The position numbers and the translations under genes were made by a program. A stretch of DNA of 64,000 bases from an uncultured Spirochaetales bacterium (GTDB taxonomy: Bacteria > UBP6 > UBA1177): positions 1 through 64,000 of the forward strand of contig CACYHH010000001.1 in NCBI GenBank assembly GCA_902774115.1, in the 5' to 3' direction. This document shows, in pieces, positions 27,958-36,219 of the stretch (its first letter is position 1; each line of letters opens with the position of its first letter). Below the pieces are notes generated by a model, which worked only from the letters and a program-made list of their open reading frames with translations, was not told the origin of the DNA and searched no databases.

Positions 27958-29463
27958 TTATGGTTTTACTTTGTTTAAAATGCCGGGATCAACTTCGTAA
28001 ACATAAAAAAACGGGAGCTTTTTCTTCAAAGTCATTCCTTCCGGCGGATTTTTCCTTATTTTCACAAGTTCGTCTTTCGGGATGTAAAAACGGGAGACGC
28101 TTGCAGGCAGATTTTTGAGAATCAGGAAAATTCCGGGTTTTTTTATCTGTTTCAAAGATTTTATGTGCTTGTAATTTTTGTTGGTATAGCCTGAATAATA
28201 GGCGATTCTGCGGGCTGTATTCTTGTCCGGAATGTAAAAAAGTTCATTCGGATAATCTTTAAGAAGCTTGTCTACCGAGGATTTCTGGACAACTCTCCGC
28301 TCCTTGAATTTCAGACTGTCTTCAATTGAAAACGCTATGTTGCTTATGAAAAGCGTTAGAAAAATGAGGGCTGCGGTTATTTGTTGGGGTTTGTTCCTGC
28401 TTTGCAGCATTTTATTCAGGAATATTCCGTAGACAGCGCAGACCGGAAGGAGAAATATTATCGCGTATCTCGTGTTTCTTATCAAAGTTGTGTATGGCGA
28501 AAAACTTGTCGGAGCAAAGGTCATAAAAAGGAAATATGAGATAAACCAGATGAAGAAAATCACTTCTTTTCCAGCTTTTTTCATGCAGATAAGGATGACG
28601 CAGGCGATAGTCGAAGCGGCGATGAAATATCCGTTGAGACCGAACATCATCCAGTTTGCGAAATTGCCTTTGACAAACATCGTTCTGATGTAAAAAAACA
28701 GGTCTTTCGGGTCAACGTCGGACATTCTGTCCATATAATCGACCCCTTTTCTGCTTATCGTGATGTGGTGGAAAAAGTCATTGTGGACATTTAGATAAAC
28801 AAAACCCTGAACTATCGGCAGGATCAGCGAACATAAAGCCGCGCATACGATCCAGAGCGCCGTTTTTCTGTTGAACCCCTTGCGGTACCAGACGTAAAAA
28901 GAGGCGAGGGGAGCGATGAAAAGTCCTGTTGTTCTGGCAAAGAAAATGCCGCCTATTGCAAATCCGCCGAGCACGAACCAGCCGATCTTTTCGCTTTTTA
29001 TGCCGCGCTGGAACGAGTAAACGGTGAGAAGAGTAAAAAATTCAAGGGAAGGCGCGACCTGAAGAAAGTTGCCGTAGATCAGGATTATCGGAAATGAAAG
29101 GTAGAGCAGGGTCGCTATCGAAGCTGTAAGTTTGTCGGTTTCTTCAAGCACGATCTTGTATGCCAGCCACACGCCTGCGATGCCGTAAATAAAGGTCGGT
29201 GCAATAGATGTGATGTCATTCACGCCGAAAATTTTGTAGAGCAGCGCGACCGGAACAAAGACGACCCAGCGGATGTCGAAAATAAATCCTGCCGAGAAAT
29301 CGCCGTTTGCGAATTTGTGTGCCAGCAGAGTGTAGGAAAGGTCGTCTCCTTCCGAAATTCCCATGAATGTAACGAGTCTCAGAATGAATGAGATGATCAT
29401 GAAAATGTAAACCGGTTCAAAAGGTAATTTATTGAATTTTTCAGTGAATTTGCCGAAGTCCAT
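27958..29463 (-). CDS. Membrane glycosyltransferase, GT39/ArnT-like
   Basis: This is a multi-pass membrane protein of 501 residues with about 11 spans and a soluble C-terminal part (about 400-501). Early in the first periplasmic loop is GDDLSYTLLAHKFANGD, matching the Asp/Glu-containing catalytic loop of protein-mannosyltransferase/ArnT-type (GT-C) enzymes. These use a polyprenyl-phosphate sugar to glycosylate proteins or lipid A at the periplasmic face. The acceptor is not evident. A promoter is seen at 29500-29528. It heads an operon with the THUMP methyltransferase and ribF, a functionally mixed group. Confidence 0.75.
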   Translation of the reverse strand: MDFGKFTEKFNKLPFEPVYIFMIISFILRLVTFMGISEGDDLSYTLLAHKFANGDFSAGFIFDIRWVVFVPVALLYKIFGVNDITSIAPTFIYGIAGVWLAYKIVLEETDKLTASIATLLYLSFPIILIYGNFLQVAPSLEFFTLLTVYSFQRGIKSEKIGWFVLGGFAIGGIFFARTTGLFIAPLASFYVWYRKGFNRKTALWIVCAALCSLILPIVQGFVYLNVHNDFFHHITISRKGVDYMDRMSDVDPKDLFFYIRTMFVKGNFANWMMFGLNGYFIAASTIACVILICMKKAGKEVIFFIWFISYFLFMTFAPTSFSPYTTLIRNTRYAIIFLLPVCAVYGIFLNKMLQSRNKPQQITAALIFLTLFISNIAFSIEDSLKFKERRVVQKSSVDKLLKDYPNELFYIPDKNTARRIAYYSGYTNKNYKHIKSLKQIKKPGIFLILKNLPASVSRFYIPKDELVKIRKNPPEGMTLKKKLPFFYVYEVDPGILNKVKP

Positions 29464-29499
29464 GCCTGCCTGCCAGATCTTTAAAAGCTCAAACGGCTC

Positions 29500-29528
29500 A
29501 CTATACAGGTAAAAATCTTAAAAAACAA
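29500..29528 (-). promoter_or_regulatory. Probable promoter of the GT39-ribF operon
   Basis: On the minus strand TTGTTT (29528-29523), a 17-base spacer and TATAGT (29505-29500). It is divergent from the thiI promoter. Confidence 0.45.
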
Positions 29529-29556
29529 GAGATTTTGGGAGATTACAAACGCTCTC

Positions 29557-29585
29557 TTGACAAAAAAGCCCGATTTTTATTAAAT
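29557..29585 (+). promoter_or_regulatory. Probable thiI promoter
   Basis: A perfect TTGACA at 29557-29562 is followed after 17 bases by TTAAAT (29580-29585), a moderate -10 box. The thiI start lies about 40 bases downstream, with AAGGAAAAAAG before the ATG. Confidence 0.5.
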
Positions 29586-29622
29586 TCCGCGTTTTTTTGT
29601 TAATTAAACTTAAGGAAAAAAG

Positions 29623-30804
29623 ATGTTTACGCACATTTTGGTCCGTTACGACGAGATCGCTCTCAAAAAACGCAACCGCGCATGGTTCGAAGACCTGCTT
29701 TTAAGCAACATCAGATCGAGTGTGGCCGGAGTCGCTTCGGCAAGGAAGTTCCGCGGCAGGATGGAAGTCGAGCTCAAAAGCGAAGATTCGCTTGACGATG
29801 TCGTTAACCGTCTTTCGCTTATCCCGGGAATTTCAAGTTTTTCGCCAGCTTTCAGGCTTCTGCTCGACGCTGAATGGAACGATATCGTCGAAAAGGCGGT
29901 GGAACTCGCGAAAATCGCCGAAAAAGACGGCACGAAAGTCCTCAAAGTCATCTGCACCCGCTCCAACAAGGCTTATCCGGGCAATTCGATCGACATTCAG
30001 AAGAAACTTGCCGGTGCGGTCCTTTCGATAATGGACAAGGTTTTCACCGTTTCGATGAAAGACTACAACTTCGCGCTCGAAATGGAGATCGACAGTTCGG
30101 GAATATACCTTTTCAGCAAGAGGATCGCCGGAACACGCGGGCTTCCTGTCGGCTGTGCGGGCGAATACCTTTCGCTTCTTTCGGGCGGGATCGACAGTCC
30201 TGTTGCTTCCTATCTCACGATGTGCCGCGGCGGAAAGGTGAACTACTTAAGTTTTTATTCACCGCCTTATACAGGCGAAGAAAGTATGAAAAAACTTGAG
30301 GATCTGGCACGTCACCTCAAAAAATATCAGGGAGTTTCGACAAAACTTTACATCGCGCCGCTCATCGACATCCAGCTTCTCATCCGTGCGAGATGCTTCG
30401 AAGGTTACCGCACGATCCTTTTCAGAAGAATGATGTTCAAGATCGCCGAGAGGATAGCGACCGAAAACGGCTATCAGGCTCTGATCACGGGAGAATCGCT
30501 TTCGCAGGTCGCAAGCCAGACGATAGAAAACCTCACCTGCATCAACGACGCCGTCAAGACGATGCCGGTCATCAGACCGCTCATAACTTACGACAAAAAC
30601 GACACTATAAAAATTTCCGAAAAAATCGGCGCTTTCCCGATATCGATCAGAAACTGCCCTGACAGCTGCACCGCTTTTCTGCCTAAGTCTCCGATAATAA
30701 AGGGAAAACTTGACAGAGTTCTTGCCGAGGAAAAGAAACTTGAACCCGAAATTTTTGATCTTCTGGAAGAATCTCTGAAAAATCTGAAAGTTATTGAAAT
30801 TTAA
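29623..30804 (+). CDS. thiI: tRNA 4-thiouridine synthase ThiI
   Basis: This enzyme adenylates uridine 8 of tRNA for 4-thiolation and can also serve thiamine thiazole synthesis. It has 393 residues. A ferredoxin-like/THUMP region comes first (about 1-165), then the PP-loop SGGIDSP (187-193). A late CPDSCTAFLPK holds the family's conserved Cys. The rhodanese extension of E. coli ThiI is absent, as in most bacteria and archaea. It is monocistronic with its own promoter. A pair of short repeats follows the stop codon immediately. Confidence 0.95.
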   Translation: MFTHILVRYDEIALKKRNRAWFEDLLLSNIRSSVAGVASARKFRGRMEVELKSEDSLDDVVNRLSLIPGISSFSPAFRLLLDAEWNDIVEKAVELAKIAEKDGTKVLKVICTRSNKAYPGNSIDIQKKLAGAVLSIMDKVFTVSMKDYNFALEMEIDSSGIYLFSKRIAGTRGLPVGCAGEYLSLLSGGIDSPVASYLTMCRGGKVNYLSFYSPPYTGEESMKKLEDLARHLKKYQGVSTKLYIAPLIDIQLLIRARCFEGYRTILFRRMMFKIAERIATENGYQALITGESLSQVASQTIENLTCINDAVKTMPVIRPLITYDKNDTIKISEKIGAFPISIRNCPDSCTAFLPKSPIIKGKLDRVLAEEKKLEPEIFDLLEESLKNLKVIEI

Positions 30805-30877
30805 TCGTTACGCCGTCACGTCGTAACGTTGTCACGTTTTATTGTCGTTACGCTGTCACGTCGTAACGTCGTCACGT
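30805..30877. repeat. Two 33-bp direct repeats with internal symmetry after thiI
   Basis: Copies at 30805-30837 and 30845-30877 differ only at two C/T positions, with a period of 40 bases. Each copy contains CGTTACG and CGTAACG as inverted arms, and GTCACGT twice. The 7-base interval TTTATTG separates them. They lie between thiI and the decayed surface-protein locus. Confidence 0.8.
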
Positions 30878-30963
30878 GTTAGGTTTGAATTGTTTAAAAT
30901 TTGAATTTCCGGATTTTTTCTGTAAGCTGAACCGTTTTTTTTGATATTGTATTTTTTTATAAG

Positions 30964-31184
30964 GTTTGATTTGCGATGAAGAAAACGACACGTGCATCAA
31001 AGATCCGGGTCATACCGATGATGACGAACCGGCGGAACCGGATGAAGACACCGATACTCCCGAAACTCCCGACACCGATACTCCGGTAAATACAGAATCG
31101 GTTGCGAACCACAAGATTTCTGGTTTGTATCAGATCGGCAGTGATGTTTCAGGAATCGAGGCAGCACTTTACGAATGCGGCGGA
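30964..31184 (+). pseudogene. 5'-truncated N-terminal fragment of a surface lipoprotein
   Basis: The plus strand encodes GLICDEENDTC, an acidic Asp/Pro/Thr linker, then HKISGLYQIGSDVSGIEAAL and ALYECGG. This matches the N-terminal region of the lipoprotein at 734-2503 (GLVCDEENDVC and HKISGILQAGTNVSGIEAAL). The signal peptide and first Cys of the module are missing: upstream is only AT-rich sequence with no start codon followed by a signal. At about 31182 the similarity stops in the middle of a codon, and a DUF1566 sequence begins in another frame, so a deletion has joined two distant parts. Non-functional as it stands unless expressed in a way I cannot see. Confidence 0.75.
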
Positions 31185-31885
31185 ACTTCTCACGATCATG
31201 GATGCAGACAATGCAAGTCCGGCACTCGACAGCAGTTACTTCACGACTTACGGTCACACTTTCTGGGCAAAAGAAGATGCTAAAGTTTCAGGAAACGCAT
31301 GGAGAATCGATGAAAACGGCGCTCTTGTCAGTGTTTCCAAAGGAGAAGCAAACAGCGTTCTCTGCGTAAGAGTACACGACTACGACGCACCGGAAAGCCG
31401 CTTCACGGCAACTGACGAAACAGTAAAAGATAATGAAAGCGGCTTAATGTGGCAGAAACAGCCTGTTGCTTCAAGAACATGGGCTGAAGCTCTCAACTAC
31501 TGCGAAGAAGTCGCAACATCCGACAAGTTCGACTGGAGACTTCCGAACAGAAACGAGCTTGCTTCTCTCATAAATTACGAAAAAGCAAGCGGCGCAACAA
31601 GCGACTTCCCGGCAATAGCTGCAAAAGGTTTCTGGACTTCTACGACGGATATCAGCTCTGCTGCAAATGCATGGACAGTTGATTTTGCGACAGGAAGCCA
31701 ACTGAGAAAACTTCAACGAAGTACATAATCTGCGTAAGGAACGACGAACCCTGCTTCGGAGACGAATGCCCGAATGTATGCGGATTTGACCAGTGCAGAA
31801 ATATGGACAATTCAACAGGACTCTGCACCGCCGGCGACTAAGTGTCTCCTTGACGTAACGAGATACACTGCATGTACAAATCTTC
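31183..31885 (+). pseudogene. DUF1566 (Lcl C-terminal) domain remnant with frame breaks
   Basis: From 31183 the frame reads ELLTIMDADNASPALDSSYF, then a DUF1566 domain: ATDETVKDNESGLMWQKQ, WAEALNYCEE, FDWRLPNRNEL and GFWTSTTD. The frame shifts near 31700, where the natural ending TSTKYIICVR continues in another phase with an EGF-like stretch (NVCGFDQCRNMDNSTGLC). It shifts again near 31835 into CLLDVTRYTACTNLPDN. This last part is the first Cys-rich repeat of the large frame that starts at 31892. So this is the upstream part of the same original gene, now broken at two or more sites. DUF1566 is the domain of the Legionella collagen-like adhesin C-terminus. Confidence 0.75.
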
Positions 31886-31990
31886 CCGACAATGCAGTAT
31901 GGAACACCGTTTTCGGCATCAGCCAGACTTATGACGGCCGACAATGCAGTATGGAACACCGTTTTCGGCATCAGCCAGACTTATGACGGC
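31886..31990. repeat. 53-bp direct tandem duplication (period 52) that shifts the frame
   Basis: The sequence from CCGACAATGCAG to ATGACGGC occurs at 31886-31938 and again, identically, at 31938-31990. The period of 52 is not a multiple of three. Deleting one copy joins CTNLPDNAVWNTVFGISQTY directly to DGDKWYPSEVGSF in one frame, giving a complete repeat unit. It may be a recent duplication or an assembly join artefact. Confidence 0.92.
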
Positions 31991-34900
31991 GACAAGTGGT
32001 ATCCGAGCGAAGTCGGCTCGTTCAATAAAATCGCAAGCAGCACAGAATGCAGATTCATTTGCGCAACCAACTACAAGTGGGATGCAGACGAAGAAAAATG
32101 TCTTCCGGTTTCAAGAGTTACGAACTGCTCCGACAAAACACCTTACTCAGACTGGAACGTAGTTTCCAAGATATCTCAGACTTGGGACGGAGAAAACTGG
32201 ATTCCTTCGGCGACCTCTGTTTACAACACAGAATCAAGCGAAGAAGAGTGCCGCTTCGTCTGCAAGGAACACTACGAATGGCAGGGCGGCGAATGTAAAC
32301 CCGTAACGACTTCCGGCAACGTATGCAAAGGACTTCCTGCAAACGCACAGTGGGTAAGCCCGACCACAGTCGAGCAGACATGGAACGGAACGACATGGCA
32401 TCCGGCAACGACGGGAATCCATGCAACCGACGGCAACGCACAGGAATGCCGCTTCCACTGCATCGCGGAAAACGATCAGTACAAGTGGGATAACAACAGC
32501 AAGCTGTGCGTAGCCAACACCAAGACAGGTCAGCAGTGCATCGGTCTTAAAGATCACGCACACTGGAACCAGTACAGCGCTATATCCCAGACATGGAACG
32601 GAACGGAGTGGTTCCCGCCAACAGCCGGAACTTACAGCGCTACGGCTGACGAAACGAGATGCTACTTCACCTGTGATGAAAACTACGAATGGTACGGCAC
32701 TGCATGTGTCGGCGCGACAAAGACTGCAAACAGCACCGGACTTCCTGATCATGCAGTCTACAACACAGTTTCGAGCATAACGCAGACTTACAACGGAACA
32801 GCTTATATGCCTGAACTGACGGCATCCTACTGCGACAATGCGTCAACGGAAAAATGCTGCTTCAAGTGCCTTGAAAACTACACTGTTTCCAATGATCAGA
32901 AATCCTGCGTTCCTTCGACAAGACAAAGAGATTGCACCGGACTTCCCGACAATGCTGAATGGAACACCGCTTCAAGTATAGAACAGCACTGGGACGAAAG
33001 TGCTTCCGGATTTGTTCCGACTCTCACTCCGCAGTACGGCACTGAGGCGACGACAGCTTACTGCCGCTATAAATGCAAAGAAAATTACGAGTGGAAAAAC
33101 AGTGCATGCCAGCCTGCAACAAAAACCGCAGACTGCACCGGACTTCCGGAAAACGCACAGTGGAACTCGGTTGCGACAGTTCTCCAGGAATGGAAAGGCG
33201 CGGCATGGGAACCGAGCAGCACCGGAATTTTCAGCGAAGAGGAAAGCCGCTCAAAATGTCGTTTCAAATGTAAGGAAAACTTCACATGGGACGGTAACGG
33301 AACTTGCGTAGCGGATACGAGATTTGTAGAGTGTAATGCTCGTCCTGACCACTCTCTCTGGAATTATGTTTCCAGTGTGACCCAGACATGGAACGGAACG
33401 GAATGGTTCCCGAAACTTGAACCGGAATTCGATATCGCTGGAAGTGACAACAAATGCATTTTTGTCTGCGAAGAAAATTTTTATCTGTTGGATAATGAAT
33501 GTGTCGATCATCCATGTGATTATCGTCCATGTCGCTATGTCAGCAATTCTACCGATGTTTGCGAAGAAAAAGACGACATTTTGCTTTCATACTCTTGTAA
33601 GTGCGAAAACGGTTATTTATGGCAAAGATCTTCCGGATGTCATAAAGAAATTAGAAATCCTGGAAATATTTGCACAGAAGCTAAGAGATGCTTCGATAGC
33701 ACTACAGAAATAACCAGCCCCTCAAAAGGCGAGGCGTTTTATGGTCAGGATGCGCAGTATGCCAAAATGGGTTTTTGCACTCCTCACAACTTTGTTGTCA
33801 AAACAACAGAAATCAATGAGTCAACAACTCACCAAACAGTAATCGACAACAATACGGGAATTGAGTGGCAGAAAGTAAGCGGCGGTAATAAAAACTGGGA
33901 AAATGCGAAAGCTTATTGTGCCGGACTAAATAACATTGACGATACGAAAGTTGTATATGGAGGAGTATACGGCGGCCTTTCGGTTTGCGACCCTGCATCT
34001 TCGGATTATGATCCGGAATCTCCGGATTGTGAGTTGTGGAGACTTCCGACAGTCAAAGAGTCAATGACGATAGTTGATTATGAAAAATATAGCCCGGCAT
34101 ACGATACCGATTATTTTGACCCTAAAATAAATGGTTTATCGTATACTAGAATGTGGTCAATAAGCGATGAAAATCCTTATGTTATTAGTGAATATGGAGA
34201 AATTAGCAAGAGCTCAAGCACTTCTACGCAGTTACCAGTCCGTTGTGTCAGAGGTAAAGCGTTGTCCGAGAACTCGTTTACAACTTTTATTCAAAACGGA
34301 GATGAAATTATTAAAGATTTAACTACGAGACGTTATTGGCAAGCCAACAATTTTGATGAAAGATTAGAATGGGAAGAAGCTCTTGAATATTGTGAAAATC
34401 TTAACTATGGAGGGTATTCTGACTGGAGACTTCCTAACATCAACGAACTTTTCTCTGCGGCGATAGGTTCAGATTTAATCACAGGGCAAATCTGGTCTTC
34501 TACAACATATGCAAAAGATAATAGCTATGCTTTTAAGACTTTTCAGTCTGTAAGTGAAACAGGCCGAACCTTCAAGACATATATTGCCACTAAAGGAGGA
34601 AAAGACTTTGTCCGCTGTGTTCGTTCTGATCTGTGCGACGATGGTTATTTCTGGGACGGTTATTCTTGTGTTCAAAGCCCGTGTGAAGAAGATTCGTGTT
34701 CTATGGAATATTCCAACGGACAATGTATTCCAAAAACCGAAACTTCATACTCCTGCGGCTGTGTTGACGGTTATTTCTGGAATGGATCTAATTGTGTAAG
34801 CGACCCGTGTTTAAACCACGATTGTTTTTCCAGAGAAAACTCTGACGGAACATGTTATCATTCTGGAGGTAAGACAAATTTCAGCTGCGGCTGTATTGAC

Positions 34901-35782
34901 GGTTACTTCTGGAATGGTTCAAGATGCAGAAGGATAAATGCTTTCGGCAATATCTGTACCACTCAGACAAAATGCTACAACAACACAGCGGAAATCGCAT
35001 GCCCGGATGAAGGAGAGGATTTCTTCGGTCAGGATGCTCAATATAAACAAACCTGTAGAGATGCAGGACTTTATGAGCCACTGCCTGACAGCGAACATTC
35101 TGACCAGAGAGTCATTATAGATCGTAAAACCGGACTTGTATGGCAAAAGAATAATATCCAGAACTATACATTCATTCAAGCTGCGACACATTGTGCGGAT
35201 CTTGAATATGCCGGATACACCGACTGGAGACTGCCGAAACCGAAAGAGTTATTCACTGTTGCAAGCCGTTTCAGCGGTACTTTCTGGACTTCCAAAAAAT
35301 TTGGAGGCAATTCGGCTATGTCATGGATTGTTACCAGCGCCGGCGGGATAGAATACAAGTCAGCGGATTCGAGCTACAAAGTCGTCTGTGTCCGTGGAGA
35401 GCCTATGGCTGAGTCATCTTTCACAGATATTGAAATGAACGGAGGTGTGATCGTTAAAGATGATTTTACGGGGCTTATGTGGCAAAAAAGTCATTTCGGT
35501 GGTGGCAAGAAGAACTGGCAAGATAGCCTGAAACGGTGTGAAGATTTGGAATATGCCGGATATACGGATTGGAGAACACCTAATAACCGGGAACTCTTAT
35601 CGCTTGTCAATTTTGACGAATATAACGCAGCAAGTTATTTCCCGATGAATCGAGATCCTTATGTGTCTTCCACAACTGCATCTGATAAGGCAAAGGTCTG
35701 GGCAATAGATTTCACATATGGCGAGTTGAAAGTTTACAATAAAACATATTCCCCAGGTTTCTATGTTATCTGCGTCCGCTAA
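31892..35782 (+). CDS. Large Cys-rich repeat surface protein with EGF-like and DUF1566 modules
   Basis: This open frame of 1296 codons is the 3' part of a modular surface protein. Its own start (ATG at 31892) is an artefact of the 52-bp duplication, and no signal peptide is present. Residues about 18-560 hold eight repeats of 60-70 residues, the first completed from the upstream frame. The pattern is C-x-GLPDNAxWN, Q-T-W-N/D-G-T-x-W-x-P, C-R/Y-F-x-C, E-N-Y-E-W and C, giving four Cys per unit; the fifth unit lacks the first Cys. An EGF-like module follows (about 545-610), then two DUF1566 domains (about 650-930), two more EGF-like modules with CGCVDGYFWNGSNC and CGCIDGYFWNGSRC (about 935-1040), and two further DUF1566 domains (about 1090-1296) ending VICVR, the usual family end. 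Adhesion is a plausible role by analogy with Lcl. Codon use becomes AT-richer after about 33,460. Confidence 0.75.
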   Translation: MQYGTPFSASARLMTADNAVWNTVFGISQTYDGDKWYPSEVGSFNKIASSTECRFICATNYKWDADEEKCLPVSRVTNCSDKTPYSDWNVVSKISQTWDGENWIPSATSVYNTESSEEECRFVCKEHYEWQGGECKPVTTSGNVCKGLPANAQWVSPTTVEQTWNGTTWHPATTGIHATDGNAQECRFHCIAENDQYKWDNNSKLCVANTKTGQQCIGLKDHAHWNQYSAISQTWNGTEWFPPTAGTYSATADETRCYFTCDENYEWYGTACVGATKTANSTGLPDHAVYNTVSSITQTYNGTAYMPELTASYCDNASTEKCCFKCLENYTVSNDQKSCVPSTRQRDCTGLPDNAEWNTASSIEQHWDESASGFVPTLTPQYGTEATTAYCRYKCKENYEWKNSACQPATKTADCTGLPENAQWNSVATVLQEWKGAAWEPSSTGIFSEEESRSKCRFKCKENFTWDGNGTCVADTRFVECNARPDHSLWNYVSSVTQTWNGTEWFPKLEPEFDIAGSDNKCIFVCEENFYLLDNECVDHPCDYRPCRYVSNSTDVCEEKDDILLSYSCKCENGYLWQRSSGCHKEIRNPGNICTEAKRCFDSTTEITSPSKGEAFYGQDAQYAKMGFCTPHNFVVKTTEINESTTHQTVIDNNTGIEWQKVSGGNKNWENAKAYCAGLNNIDDTKVVYGGVYGGLSVCDPASSDYDPESPDCELWRLPTVKESMTIVDYEKYSPAYDTDYFDPKINGLSYTRMWSISDENPYVISEYGEISKSSSTSTQLPVRCVRGKALSENSFTTFIQNGDEIIKDLTTRRYWQANNFDERLEWEEALEYCENLNYGGYSDWRLPNINELFSAAIGSDLITGQIWSSTTYAKDNSYAFKTFQSVSETGRTFKTYIATKGGKDFVRCVRSDLCDDGYFWDGYSCVQSPCEEDSCSMEYSNGQCIPKTETSYSCGCVDGYFWNGSNCVSDPCLNHDCFSRENSDGTCYHSGGKTNFSCGCIDGYFWNGSRCRRINAFGNICTTQTKCYNNTAEIACPDEGEDFFGQDAQYKQTCRDAGLYEPLPDSEHSDQRVIIDRKTGLVWQKNNIQNYTFIQAATHCADLEYAGYTDWRLPKPKELFTVASRFSGTFWTSKKFGGNSAMSWIVTSAGGIEYKSADSSYKVVCVRGEPMAESSFTDIEMNGGVIVKDDFTGLMWQKSHFGGGKKNWQDSLKRCEDLEYAGYTDWRTPNNRELLSLVNFDEYNAASYFPMNRDPYVSSTTASDKAKVWAIDFTYGELKVYNKTYSPGFYVICVR

Positions 35783-35838
35783 GGCTGTCCTGAACGCTTT
35801 CCTGCAATCATGAACATATCCTAAAATCGTGGGTTGAG

Positions 35839-36210
35839 GGGTGGTATAATGGTCAAGTATTTCTGGACAAAAAAATTCTTCCAAAAGAGTTTTTTGCCAT
35901 AGCATGAACATCTATGCGTGACATCATGCTGTCGCTCCCGTTTTCCAAAATGTAGAATTTTCACTATAAACCTCTCACGGAGTCTTGTAACCGTGAGCCG
36001 AATGACCTCTTTTGTAGTCATAAAACCTGAAATATTTATCGAGTTCGTTCCTGACACGACGCTTGCCGTAAAACGGATAATCAAAATATATCTCTGAAAT
36101 CAACGCCTTAACCTACTATCGAACTCTTCTTTCTCCGAATTACGAACCTTTTTGTAGTAGCAGGTCGATCTCGGTATGCCGAGCAGCTCGCATTGTCTGT
36201 ATACCACTAT
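35839..36210 (-). mobile_element. Decayed IS3-family transposase (OrfB) with core deleted
   Basis: On the minus strand QCELLGIPRSTCYYKK (about 36195-36148) is the start of an IS3 OrfB, and EIYFDYPFYGKRRVRNELDKYF follows after a frame break near 36118. The sequence then jumps directly to FYDYKRGHSAHGYKTP (ending near 35978), the typical C-terminal end of the same protein. The central region with the DDE catalytic residues is missing, and a stop follows. The flank at 35839-35870 (TGTCCAGAAATACTTGACC on the minus strand) may be an element end. It is inactive. It separates the surface-protein locus from uvrA. Confidence 0.8.
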
Positions 36211-36219
36211 AGTCCGTGG

